From contig JAOUBJ010000009.1 of the NCBI GenBank assembly GCA_029860345.1, positions 1 through 64,000 on the forward strand: 64,000 nucleotides of DNA, written 5' to 3'. Shown in pieces: positions 43,444 to 51,823 of the stretch. This stretch comes from Candidatus Zixiibacteriota bacterium (lineage in GTDB: Bacteria > Zixibacteria > MSB-5A5 > GN15 > FEB-12). The notes under the pieces were generated by a model. The model ran no database searches, was not told the DNA's origin, and saw only the letters and a list, made by a program, of their open reading frames with translations. Every line of letters starts with the position of its first letter. The stretch's first letter is position 1. Made by a program: the position numbers and the translations under genes.

Positions 43444-43472
43444 TGACGCTTAAGGGGTATTGATCTACGATG
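43444..43472 (+). promoter_or_regulatory. Sigma-70 type promoter
   Basis: TTGACG at 43444, a 17-nt spacer and TACGAT at 43467-43472. It lies 54 nt upstream of the small barrel gene at 43527, in the divergent region with the SNF transporter. Confidence 0.75.
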
Positions 43473-43526
43473 GCAAGGATAAAAACTTTGGCAGTTTCGC
43501 AAAAATACGATATCCATGAGGAGAAA

Positions 43527-44183
43527 ATGAAAAAAGCAGTAGTCTTGGTAACAGTCTTAGTGTTGTCGGCAGGGATGGTTAAGGGCGATTCTTTTGATGC
43601 TATCGGTTCAGCCTTCGGCACACTGAGCACGGCGCAGGTTGTTGGACAGGGGAAAGGTTCATTGGGGATGGGTGTTGGCGCGGCCGACATGAATTCATTT
43701 TTCGGTTTCTTTGCTTACGGAATGTCGCCCTCGACAGAAGGACGACTGAAACTGGGTGTTGCCGATGAAAGTAATGTCGACGCGAAAGTGACTTTTGGAC
43801 TGGATTTCCATTACCAGATGATGGACGCCGACGTCACCAGGCAAGACCCGCTCGATCTGGCGGTGGGTGGGTTTATGGAGTATGTCGATTTCGACGGTCT
43901 GAGTGTTTTTCAGATCGGCGCCGACTTGATTGGATCACATCCGTTCGATCTAAGCAACAACACCACCTTGACGCCGTATGGTCGCTTCAATGTTCGACTG
44001 GAGCGCTACAAGGTTGAAGTCAACGTCCTCGGTCAAAAGGTGTCCTCATCTGAGTCCGAACTCAAGTTCGGGTTGAGCCTCGGTACCGGATGGGACATGA
44101 CACCGAATTTCGGATTGTTCGGTGAATTCCAGTTTGACGGTAACGATGGCTTGTTTGTTGGATTACGGTACCGTGTCTTGTAG
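43527..44183 (+). CDS. Small outer-membrane beta-barrel protein
   Basis: 218 residues from ATG 43527 (GAGGAG upstream). Signal peptide 1-20 (MKKAVVLVTVLVLSAGMVKG). The rest has alternating strands such as GRLKLGVADESNVDAKVTFG, ends GLFVGLRYRVL, and fits an 8-strand or larger porin-like barrel. No specific family recognised. It precedes uppP by 39 nt. Confidence 0.75.
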   Translation: MKKAVVLVTVLVLSAGMVKGDSFDAIGSAFGTLSTAQVVGQGKGSLGMGVGAADMNSFFGFFAYGMSPSTEGRLKLGVADESNVDAKVTFGLDFHYQMMDADVTRQDPLDLAVGGFMEYVDFDGLSVFQIGADLIGSHPFDLSNNTTLTPYGRFNVRLERYKVEVNVLGQKVSSSESELKFGLSLGTGWDMTPNFGLFGEFQFDGNDGLFVGLRYRVL

Positions 44184-44222
44184 GGTGCCCAGGCGGCGTG
44201 TGGATAGATTCGATCATCCGGC

Positions 44223-44996
44223 ATGACCTGGCTTGACGCTGCCATCCTCGGACTGTTGCAGGGGCTGACCGAATTCCTGCCGGTGTCGTCGTCGGGGCAC
44301 CTCGTGTTGGCGCAGGCCTTGTTGGGGGTTAAGCAACCGGGCATGTCGTTCGAGATACTCGTTCATGTAGGTTCCCTGGTGGCCGTACTGATCTACTTTC
44401 GGGTCCGCCTCTTCAAACTTGTAGTCTCATTGTTCAATCCCAGTCTGGTGGCTGATCGCAGGGTAGTTTGGTATTTGATAGTGGCCACCATTCCAGCCGG
44501 TGTCCTTGGTGTTCTGTTCGAGGATTTTTTTGCCGAGGCATTCTCCCAACCTGTCTTCGCCGGCTGGATGTTGATCGTCACCGCTATCATACTCATGTCA
44601 ACGCGCTGGGCAACACGGCGGGCGAGGGACCTTACCTGGCATCCGGCTCTTATAATGGGTGTGGCCCAGGCCCTGGCCATCTTGCCCGGTATATCGAGAT
44701 CGGGAAGCACAATTTCCGCCGGGCTCCATGCCGGGATAAAGCCGGCCGAGGCAGCCGAGTTTTCTTTCCTGCTGGCCATTCCGGCCATTGGTGGCGCGAC
44801 CCTGCTAAAGCTTGGTCAGCTTTTTAGCGTGCGCGTTGAACTGCTTGGGCAGTATATGCTTGGGGCAAGTATATCGTTTGTTACTTCACTTGTTGCCGTA
44901 TACCTTGTGTTGGCCGTACTTCGGCGCGGCAAGTTTGAGTATTTCGCCTATTATTGTTTTGTGGCCGGGGGGGTCGGGTTGTATCTTTTCCTCTAG
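44223..44996 (+). CDS. uppP: Undecaprenyl-diphosphatase UppP (BacA)
   Basis: Membrane enzyme that recycles undecaprenyl pyrophosphate to the monophosphate lipid carrier; overexpression gives bacitracin resistance in other bacteria. It has 257 residues. Catalytic motifs are LQGLTEFLPVSSSGHLVLAQ near residue 14 and LAILPGISRSGSTISAG near 150. Its stop is followed at once by the start of the LPS-core gene, which fits joint use of lipid carriers in envelope assembly. Confidence 0.97.
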   Translation: MTWLDAAILGLLQGLTEFLPVSSSGHLVLAQALLGVKQPGMSFEILVHVGSLVAVLIYFRVRLFKLVVSLFNPSLVADRRVVWYLIVATIPAGVLGVLFEDFFAEAFSQPVFAGWMLIVTAIILMSTRWATRRARDLTWHPALIMGVAQALAILPGISRSGSTISAGLHAGIKPAEAAEFSFLLAIPAIGGATLLKLGQLFSVRVELLGQYMLGASISFVTSLVAVYLVLAVLRRGKFEYFAYYCFVAGGVGLYLFL

Positions 44997-46592
44997 ATGA
45001 AGAAGAGGATCTTAGTCATTCGATTCGGTTCGCTGGGGGACGTGCTGCTTACTTCGGCCGCGGTGGCCAATCTGCGTATCAGTTTCCCGGACCATGAAAT
45101 CACATACCTGACCAAAGAGCGGTTTGCGCCGGTTGTCCAACGGTTCGGTACCGTCGATAAGGTCCTGTCTATTTCAGACCCTGTGAGCACGACCGAGTTC
45201 TACCGGTGTCTCCGCGAGTTTTCAAAGGTACGCTATGAAAAGGTAATTGACCTGCACGGCAATCTTCGCTCGATAGCCACGCGAATGATGCTCAAGGCCG
45301 GGCTTAAAGTCAGCTATCCCAAACGTCGGGGCGAACGGTGGCTGATGACACGTCGCACCAAGAAGATACCCAGACATTATCCTCACACCATCGATCTTTA
45401 CAACAGCGCCGTGAGTAGCTCAGGCGGGTCCCTCTTTTGTCGTCGGCCGCAGCTCAAAATGTCGTCGCATGAACAGATCTCAGCCCTGCTGAGCGGCATA
45501 AGTCACCAGGGACCGATCATCGCTGTCGCTCCCGGCGCCGCTCACCCGACTAAGCAATGGCCGATCGAGCGCTTCGCCGAGGTGGCAACCACGCTGTATC
45601 GAACACGGGCTGCATCAATCATCTGGATTGGAACGGAGCACGAACGAGCCTGGCCTGAATTGAAATCTCTTTTCGAACCGGAGCGCTTTGTTGAGTGCAT
45701 CAACCAGCCCATCGCACAACTGGCCGATGTAATCGCACAAGCTAACATTACAGTCTCCAACGATTCCGGCCTGGCGCATCTTTCATCGGCGGTGGGAACG
45801 CCGGTGGTGGCGGTCTTTGGACCCACCCACCAGGCGCTGGGTTTCGCCGGGCGAGGTTTGCGCGACTGTGTGGTCGAGGTAGACGAACACTGCCGACCCT
45901 GCTCCCGCCACGGTCGCACACCTTGCTATCGTGAAAGACGTTTCTGTCTCGAACGCATCACACCGGCCATGGTAAGCAAACAAACCGCGAACATTCTCGA
46001 TGACTCTGCCGGTATTGGTAGAGCCTGCTTTGTCGATCGCGACGGGACGGTTATAACAGACAAGCACTTTCTCAGTGATCCCGATCAGATTGAGTTTATC
46101 GATAGTTCTGTCCAGGCGTTGAAAGAGGTTCAAGGTCTTGGTTTCAAAGTCGTGATCATCTCCAACCAATCGGGCGTCGCGCGCGGGTTGTTCGATGTTG
46201 TGGACGTTGAGCGGATGAACGCACGTCTGGTGCAGATGCTCGCTGAACAGGGCGTCAAGGTGGACGCTGTTTACTATTGTCCTCATCTGGCCGATGGCAA
46301 GGTGGACGAATACGCCATATCATGCAACTGTCGCAAACCGGCGCCCGGAATGCTCGAAGAGGCTGCTTCGCAATTGGGAATCGATCTGAGGCGCTCGTAT
46401 GCCGTTGGCGACAAACTGGACGATCTCTTCCTTGGCTTTACGACTGCTGTGACCCCACTGCTGGTCCGTACCGGTAAAGGGGCAAAAGAGGAACAACGGT
46501 TGAGCGATTTCTGTTTTGGAGATGATATCAAAGTGGTCGACAACCTGCTTGCCGCCGTGAAATCCATTGAGGAAGACAGTCGCCATGCATAA
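44997..46592 (+). CDS. Fusion: GT9 heptosyltransferase + GmhB-type heptose bisphosphate phosphatase
   Basis: 531 residues. Residues 1 to about 335 are a GT9 ADP-heptose:LPS heptosyltransferase: MKKRILVIRFGSLGDVLLTS, VIDLHGNLRS, PGAAHPTKQWP and SNDSGLAHLSSAVGTPVVAV. Residues about 343-531 are a HAD phosphatase of the GmhB type: FVDRDGTV (Asp347, Asp349), SNQSGVARG, a zinc loop C428-x-H430...C443-x-C445, and VGDKLDDL. One half makes the heptose donor precursor and the other transfers heptose to the lipid A core. The two are normally separate proteins. It abuts uppP and overlaps the radical SAM gene by 8 nt. Confidence 0.93.
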   Translation: MKKRILVIRFGSLGDVLLTSAAVANLRISFPDHEITYLTKERFAPVVQRFGTVDKVLSISDPVSTTEFYRCLREFSKVRYEKVIDLHGNLRSIATRMMLKAGLKVSYPKRRGERWLMTRRTKKIPRHYPHTIDLYNSAVSSSGGSLFCRRPQLKMSSHEQISALLSGISHQGPIIAVAPGAAHPTKQWPIERFAEVATTLYRTRAASIIWIGTEHERAWPELKSLFEPERFVECINQPIAQLADVIAQANITVSNDSGLAHLSSAVGTPVVAVFGPTHQALGFAGRGLRDCVVEVDEHCRPCSRHGRTPCYRERRFCLERITPAMVSKQTANILDDSAGIGRACFVDRDGTVITDKHFLSDPDQIEFIDSSVQALKEVQGLGFKVVIISNQSGVARGLFDVVDVERMNARLVQMLAEQGVKVDAVYYCPHLADGKVDEYAISCNCRKPAPGMLEEAASQLGIDLRRSYAVGDKLDDLFLGFTTAVTPLLVRTGKGAKEEQRLSDFCFGDDIKVVDNLLAAVKSIEEDSRHA

Positions 46593-47574
46593 AGAAGCGG
46601 CCTTTTACCAGCCGTTGCCGAACAACCAAGTACAGTGCGAGTTGTGTCCGGCCGAATGCAAGTTGGATGAGGGAAAGGTAGGAATCTGCGGCTGCCGTTT
46701 TAACAAACAGGGCAAACTGTTTACCGACAACTACGGTCAGGCGGTCACACTGGGGGTAGACCCCATCGAGAAAAAACCGCTCTACCATTTTTATCCGGGC
46801 ACGGATATCTTGTCGACCGGGGCCAACGGCTGTAACCTGGGATGCCTGCATTGTCAGAATTGGAGTATCTCCCAAACAAAAACCCAGACCGAATACGTCG
46901 CCCCGGAAACGCTGGTTGAGGTGGCCCAGCGGCATGATTCAACCGGTGTGGCTTTCACCTACACCGAACCGATGATTTGGTATGAGTACATTATGGACGC
47001 AGCGCCCCTCTTGCACCAGGCTGACTTGAAGGTGGTCCTGGTCACCAACGGGTACATCATGCCCCAACCGCTGGCCACATTGGTCGAGTATATCGATGCC
47101 GCCAATGTCGACCTCAAAGGGATGCGACCGGAATTCTATGCGAAGATTTGCAAGGGTAAGCTTGAGCCGGTGCTGCAAACAATTGAAACATTGGCGGCCT
47201 CCGACGTTCATCTTGAAGTGACCAACCTGCTCATTCCCGGCAAGAACGATTCGGATGAGGATATTGCCGGACTGGTCGACTTCGTGGCATCGCTCTCAGT
47301 GGACATCCCACTACACCTGTCGGCCTATCATCCGCAGTACAAACTGAATGTGAACGCCACCCCTGCCGATACCATGTTAAGGGCGCGGGCACTGGCGCAA
47401 GAGAAACTCAACCACGTGTTCCTGGGCAACATAGCCTCGGACGAAGGCTCCGACAGCACCTGTGCCGGCTGTGGTCACACCTTGATCCGACGCCTTGGAT
47501 ACCGAACTGAGGTGGTCGGTATAAACGGTGCCGTCTGTGCCGAATGCGGCAGGGCAACTACAATCGTAAGGTGA
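46585..47574 (+). CDS. amrS: AmrS-type radical SAM enzyme (AmmeMemoRadiSam system)
   Basis: 329 residues from ATG 46585. An N-terminal Cys block (CELCPAECKLDEGKVGICGC) precedes the radical SAM motif C-x3-C-x2-C (CNLGCLHC). TGVAFTYTEPMIWYEY, VTNGYI and NVDLKGM are typical of AmrS, formerly called PflA-like. The C-terminus adds a zinc ribbon with CAGC and CAEC. AmrS normally works with AMMECR1 and MEMO partners, neither of which is in this window. The reaction is unproven. Confidence 0.9.
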   Translation: MHKEAAFYQPLPNNQVQCELCPAECKLDEGKVGICGCRFNKQGKLFTDNYGQAVTLGVDPIEKKPLYHFYPGTDILSTGANGCNLGCLHCQNWSISQTKTQTEYVAPETLVEVAQRHDSTGVAFTYTEPMIWYEYIMDAAPLLHQADLKVVLVTNGYIMPQPLATLVEYIDAANVDLKGMRPEFYAKICKGKLEPVLQTIETLAASDVHLEVTNLLIPGKNDSDEDIAGLVDFVASLSVDIPLHLSAYHPQYKLNVNATPADTMLRARALAQEKLNHVFLGNIASDEGSDSTCAGCGHTLIRRLGYRTEVVGINGAVCAECGRATTIVR

Positions 47575-47669
47575 TATGATGTTCTTTGGCGTTAACAACA
47601 AGCCCAAACCAGCGGTGAACATTATGAACCATGACTGCGTCTTTACAGGTGTTTGCTCAGGTAGATAAA

Positions 47670-50504
47670 ATGACATACCGATTTTCACATAACTGTGCCA
47701 CCATGAGATCACTCCATTGGGGGAGGTTGTGTCAGGGCGCGCTGATTTTGATGGCGCTGTCGTTGATTTTCGTGGCCGGGGAGGTTCGGGGTCAGTTTTA
47801 CTTCGGGAAGAATAAAGTCCAGTACGCCACTTTCGATTGGCAGGTGATGACCACCGAACACTTTCGGATTTATTTTTATGCCGAGGAAGAACCGCTGGCC
47901 AAGACGGCCGGTTTGCTGGCCGAATCATCCTACCGCAGGCTGGCCACAAAATTCAATCACGAAATAGCCAAGCCGATACCGCTTATTGTTTATTCTTCGC
48001 CCACTTATTTCTCGCAGACCAATGTTCTTCCGGGGTTGTTACCTGAGTCGGTGGCCGGATTCACGGAGTTCATGAAAGGGCGCGTGGTGGTGCCTTTCAA
48101 TGGTTCCTACGGTGACTTCGCCCATGTTATTCGTCACGAGATGGTTCACGTTTTCATGATCGACCGGCTTCGCGTTGCTCTGGATCGCAGGCCACGGACA
48201 CGGCATTATTATCCGCCCTTATGGTTTACCGAAGGACTGGCCGAATACTGGTCGACCAATTGGCAGACCCGGGCCGACATGGTGGTCAAGGACATGGTGC
48301 TGACGGAGAAGCTGTTCTCAATCGATGAACTGTACCAAATACGCGGTACTTTCTATATGTACAAGTTGGGTGAATCGATTCTTCACTTTATCGACTCCGC
48401 CTACGGCTCGGATAAGATCGGCCGCCTGTTCGACAATTGGCACAAGGGTGAAGACTTCAACGATGTGGTGGCAATTACACTTGGCGATGATCTCAACAAG
48501 CTCTCTGAAAAATGGGAATACTCTTTGAAGAAGAAGTATTTTCCCGAGTTCGGTCGGTTGGGCCTGCCGAAGATGGAATCGCAGCGGCTCACTTTTGATG
48601 CTTTCTCTGAGAAGGGCGTACCAATCCGATGGGATGACGGCAACGGCGAGCGCGACTGGATTGTCTACAAGGCTTATCGCATGGGCTACTCAGGTATCTA
48701 CATGCGTCCGGCCGGAGACAAGAAGGCCAAGGCCACAACCTTGCTCAAGGGTGAACGGTCAGCCGACTATGAATCGCTGCATCTTCTCCGTTCGGGAATC
48801 GACGCCAACGATTCAGGCATAGTCGTTTTCTCATCCAAGTCCAAGGACGCCGATGTCGTGTATATCTATGACTTGAATGAGGGGCGTGTCACGCAACGCT
48901 ACGAGTTTGATGAACTGATTGAGGCCCGGTCGCCTCGGTTGTCGCCTGATGGTCGGCGCCTCGTGTTTTCGGGTGTGCGCAAGGCCGGTTTTACCAATTT
49001 ATACTTGCTGCAATTGAGCAGCGGCGAATACCGGGCGTTGACCGATGACGACTACCATGATGCCGATCCGGTTTTCACCAGCGACGGGCAACGGATTGTG
49101 TTCGTGTCCGATCGCGGTTCCTACGGTATTGAAGGTGCCCAGAATCTCTTTGAATTGGATCCGTCGACATCCGAGGTACGGCAGTTGACATTTGGCGACT
49201 ACGATGATCAAGCTCCGGAGTGCGCCGACTGGGGCGTGTACTTCTCGTCGAATCGCACCGGAACCTACAACCTGTTCTTGCTGGACAGCATCGGCGGGTT
49301 GACGCAGCAATCGACTTATGTCACCGGCGCTTTTGATCCCAGGCTGACGCGGGATGGTCGCAAACTCACTTACACCGGCTACCAGGACATGGGTTATCGT
49401 ATCTACGAAATGGACATTCCCGAGAAACCTCAGGATGTGCCTCAGCCTTTGGCTCTTGAGCATTCCACCTGGAAACCGCCGCAGATCGACAGTAAGTACA
49501 GCCGCGCGACGGTAAAGTACAACACCGATTACTCATTCGACATCGCCCAATCGAATGTCGGCTATGATCCGGTCTATGGGTCCCTGGGCGGCTTCCAGGC
49601 GGCTATGTCCGATGTTCTGGGGAACCATGCCTATTATTTTCTGCTGACCAACACGGCAACCACTCGGCATGAACTACTTCAATCGTTTAATGTCGGCGTT
49701 ACCTACATCAACAAAGAGCGACGACTCAACTGGGGTCTCGGAGCATACCATCTCTACGATGAGTATTTCAATGATTTCGATCAGTTTTACTTCGAACGAC
49801 AGGCGGGCGCTATTGCGTTGTTGAGCTACCCGATCTCAATGTTCCATCGCGTCGATCTGACGACGCTGGCGCGCTACTCAAAACGTGAGAGCCGGTTCAG
49901 GTTCAACGAACGCGAAGTGTTTCTGGCCACACACTACCTCAGTTGGGTTTTCGACAACTCGCTGTGGGATATATCCGGCCCCATCGAAGGCCGACGTTAT
50001 AATTTTACGCTGGGAGTGACATCGTCGCTGGACCGGATGACCAATTTTAGTCGCACTGCCCTGGCCGACATTCGCCACTACTTCAGACTGGGCAGGTACT
50101 CAGCTCTGGCCAACCGGATGTTCGCTTACACCTCGGCCGGTAAGGAACCGCAACGGATATATTTGGGCGGTAGCTGGTCATTCCGAGGGTATGATCGCAA
50201 CGCCTTTTACAACCGTAACGTCCTGTTCGCATCGACAGAATTGCGCTTTCCGCTGATCGACGTATTGCATGTCGGTTTCCCGATCGGCGGACTCGGTTTT
50301 CGAGGCATACGAGGGGCTTTGTTGTTTGATGTCGGGTCGGCCTGGGATGATGATTTTGATCAGTTTGTGGGATCATTTGGCGCTGGTTTCCGTGTGGCCC
50401 TCGGTTATGTTGTCCTGCTGCGTTTTGACTTCACGCGCCGAACCGATTTTGAGACCATTAGCGCCAACACCGACTTTGACTTCTTCTTCGGATGGAATTT
50501 CTGA
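47670..50504 (+). CDS. Outer-membrane fusion: gluzincin peptidase + TolB-type propeller + BamA-like barrel
   Basis: About 944 residues from ATG 47670 (AGGT upstream; ATG 47631 or 47703 also possible). A signal peptide precedes QFYFGKN. Residues about 45-270 are a gluzincin metallopeptidase (MA-clan) domain with HEMVH at 156-160 and third ligand Glu188 in WFTEGLAEYW. Residues about 330-620 hold TolB/WD40-like PD repeats such as SPRLSPDGRRLVFSG and DPVFTSDGQRIVFVSD. The last 300 residues look like a surface-antigen/BamA barrel (IYLGGSWSFRGYDRNAF, ending FFFGWNF). The protease side would face the periplasm, anchored by its own barrel. Role unknown. Confidence 0.88.
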   Translation: MTYRFSHNCATMRSLHWGRLCQGALILMALSLIFVAGEVRGQFYFGKNKVQYATFDWQVMTTEHFRIYFYAEEEPLAKTAGLLAESSYRRLATKFNHEIAKPIPLIVYSSPTYFSQTNVLPGLLPESVAGFTEFMKGRVVVPFNGSYGDFAHVIRHEMVHVFMIDRLRVALDRRPRTRHYYPPLWFTEGLAEYWSTNWQTRADMVVKDMVLTEKLFSIDELYQIRGTFYMYKLGESILHFIDSAYGSDKIGRLFDNWHKGEDFNDVVAITLGDDLNKLSEKWEYSLKKKYFPEFGRLGLPKMESQRLTFDAFSEKGVPIRWDDGNGERDWIVYKAYRMGYSGIYMRPAGDKKAKATTLLKGERSADYESLHLLRSGIDANDSGIVVFSSKSKDADVVYIYDLNEGRVTQRYEFDELIEARSPRLSPDGRRLVFSGVRKAGFTNLYLLQLSSGEYRALTDDDYHDADPVFTSDGQRIVFVSDRGSYGIEGAQNLFELDPSTSEVRQLTFGDYDDQAPECADWGVYFSSNRTGTYNLFLLDSIGGLTQQSTYVTGAFDPRLTRDGRKLTYTGYQDMGYRIYEMDIPEKPQDVPQPLALEHSTWKPPQIDSKYSRATVKYNTDYSFDIAQSNVGYDPVYGSLGGFQAAMSDVLGNHAYYFLLTNTATTRHELLQSFNVGVTYINKERRLNWGLGAYHLYDEYFNDFDQFYFERQAGAIALLSYPISMFHRVDLTTLARYSKRESRFRFNEREVFLATHYLSWVFDNSLWDISGPIEGRRYNFTLGVTSSLDRMTNFSRTALADIRHYFRLGRYSALANRMFAYTSAGKEPQRIYLGGSWSFRGYDRNAFYNRNVLFASTELRFPLIDVLHVGFPIGGLGFRGIRGALLFDVGSAWDDDFDQFVGSFGAGFRVALGYVVLLRFDFTRRTDFETISANTDFDFFFGWNF

Positions 50505-51823
50505 TGAACTCACGTTTTTGCATAATTCTTCTGGCGGTTTTGCTCCTGTCTGTTACCGGTTGTTCCCGACGTTTTCATTTGACCGAAGAACAGATGGCGG
50601 TTGAATCTGTCTGGCCGTTTCATAGAGGCGCCCTTCGGGGACAGGGTTTTTCCGAGGGGGCCGGATTCAACGGAGAGTTGAACGTCATTTGGGAACGGGG
50701 CAGCAGCGAAAAGCCGGCCGGTCCGCTCACGCTCAGTCACGGCGTTTTGATTGTACCCGGGTCGAAGCGAAAAATCCGCTTTTACGACGCCATGGGCGGC
50801 GATTACCTGGGCCATTGGCAGGCCAAACGGGCGGCTCAGACGGGGTTGGCGCTGGTCGATTCGCTGGCCTATTTCGGCACCGCGCCGCCGGTGGAGCGGC
50901 TGGATTGCATCGACCTGACTCGCCGTGACCGGATTTGGCGGAGACGCCTTAAGGATGCCGCGGCGGGGACGATAATATTAAATGACCGCCTGATTGCGGC
51001 CTCCAGCGACGGCCTGTTAAGGGCATACAATGCATATAACGGCGACTTGCTGTGGAGCCTCAAAGTTGAAGGTCGCCTGGTCGCCGGTCCGACCAGCGAC
51101 GGTGATCGAATATATCAGCCGGTGGCCAACGGAATCCTGCTGGCCGTGGCGGCCAAGGACGGTCGCGAGTTGTTTCGCGTCGATTTGGCGCAACCATTGG
51201 CTGCGTCCGTTGCCATTGCTGATCTGGTCTATGTCACCTCCGTCCACGGTGATCTGTTTGCCGTGAGTCCGGACGACGGCCACGTGGTGTGGCAGGTATC
51301 CCTCGGCGGGGAGGCCTGGACCGCTCCGGCGGTAGCCGAAGGTCGCCTTTTTGTCGGCCTCAGCAGTGGCGCTCTGGTGGCTCTGGATGCACAAACCGGG
51401 CAGGAGCTCTGGCGCCATGTCACGGTCGAGGTGGTGAAAGCTTCGGCCACGGTGGTTGGAAAGTTCGTGGTGGTCGGCACAATGGGCGGCAACTTGTTTT
51501 GTCTGAATGTCGCTGACGGCACCATCACGGCTCAGCGACAGCTTAAAGGCGCCGTGGCCGTGCCGCCGATCAGCGACGGGTCGCGAATACTGGTCGCGAC
51601 AGAGCAAGGAGAGATAGCTTGTTTTGGGGAAGCACATGAAGAAGTCAGCCGGCTCGATCAACAAATCGATACTGGATCACGATATGAACGAAGCGGCCCA
51701 TTCCCTGGTACGGGAGTTGGCCATGGCCGCACGCAAGGTTTCTATCTACGGTACCCATCACCCGATGGCCCGCAAAGCGCTGGAAAAACCGTTTCTCGAT
51801 TGCGAACGAATCTGTCGCTCTAA
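50504..51823 (+). CDS. PQQ-type beta-propeller lipoprotein (BamB-like)
   Basis: 439 residues from ATG 50504, sharing one base with the upstream stop. The lipoprotein signal is MNSRFCIILLAVLLLSVTGC (Cys20). PQQ-like propeller repeats run from about residue 60 to 375, for example GLLRAYNAYNGDLLWSLKVE, LFAVSPDDGHVVWQVSLG and LVALDAQTGQELWRHV. The last 60 or so residues (from EEVSRLDQQ) lack repeat character and overlap the HEAT gene by 188 nt in another frame. They may be non-native, caused by a lost stop or a sequencing error. Likely an outer-membrane assembly or anchoring scaffold for the protein encoded upstream. Confidence 0.85.
   Translation: MNSRFCIILLAVLLLSVTGCSRRFHLTEEQMAVESVWPFHRGALRGQGFSEGAGFNGELNVIWERGSSEKPAGPLTLSHGVLIVPGSKRKIRFYDAMGGDYLGHWQAKRAAQTGLALVDSLAYFGTAPPVERLDCIDLTRRDRIWRRRLKDAAAGTIILNDRLIAASSDGLLRAYNAYNGDLLWSLKVEGRLVAGPTSDGDRIYQPVANGILLAVAAKDGRELFRVDLAQPLAASVAIADLVYVTSVHGDLFAVSPDDGHVVWQVSLGGEAWTAPAVAEGRLFVGLSSGALVALDAQTGQELWRHVTVEVVKASATVVGKFVVVGTMGGNLFCLNVADGTITAQRQLKGAVAVPPISDGSRILVATEQGEIACFGEAHEEVSRLDQQIDTGSRYERSGPFPGTGVGHGRTQGFYLRYPSPDGPQSAGKTVSRLRTNLSL

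Noticed and set aside
47575-47669. ATG 47631 as start of the peptidase/propeller/barrel protein
   Set aside because: It would add 13 residues before an already long signal region. ATG 47670 has AGGT at a suitable distance, though the choice is not certain.
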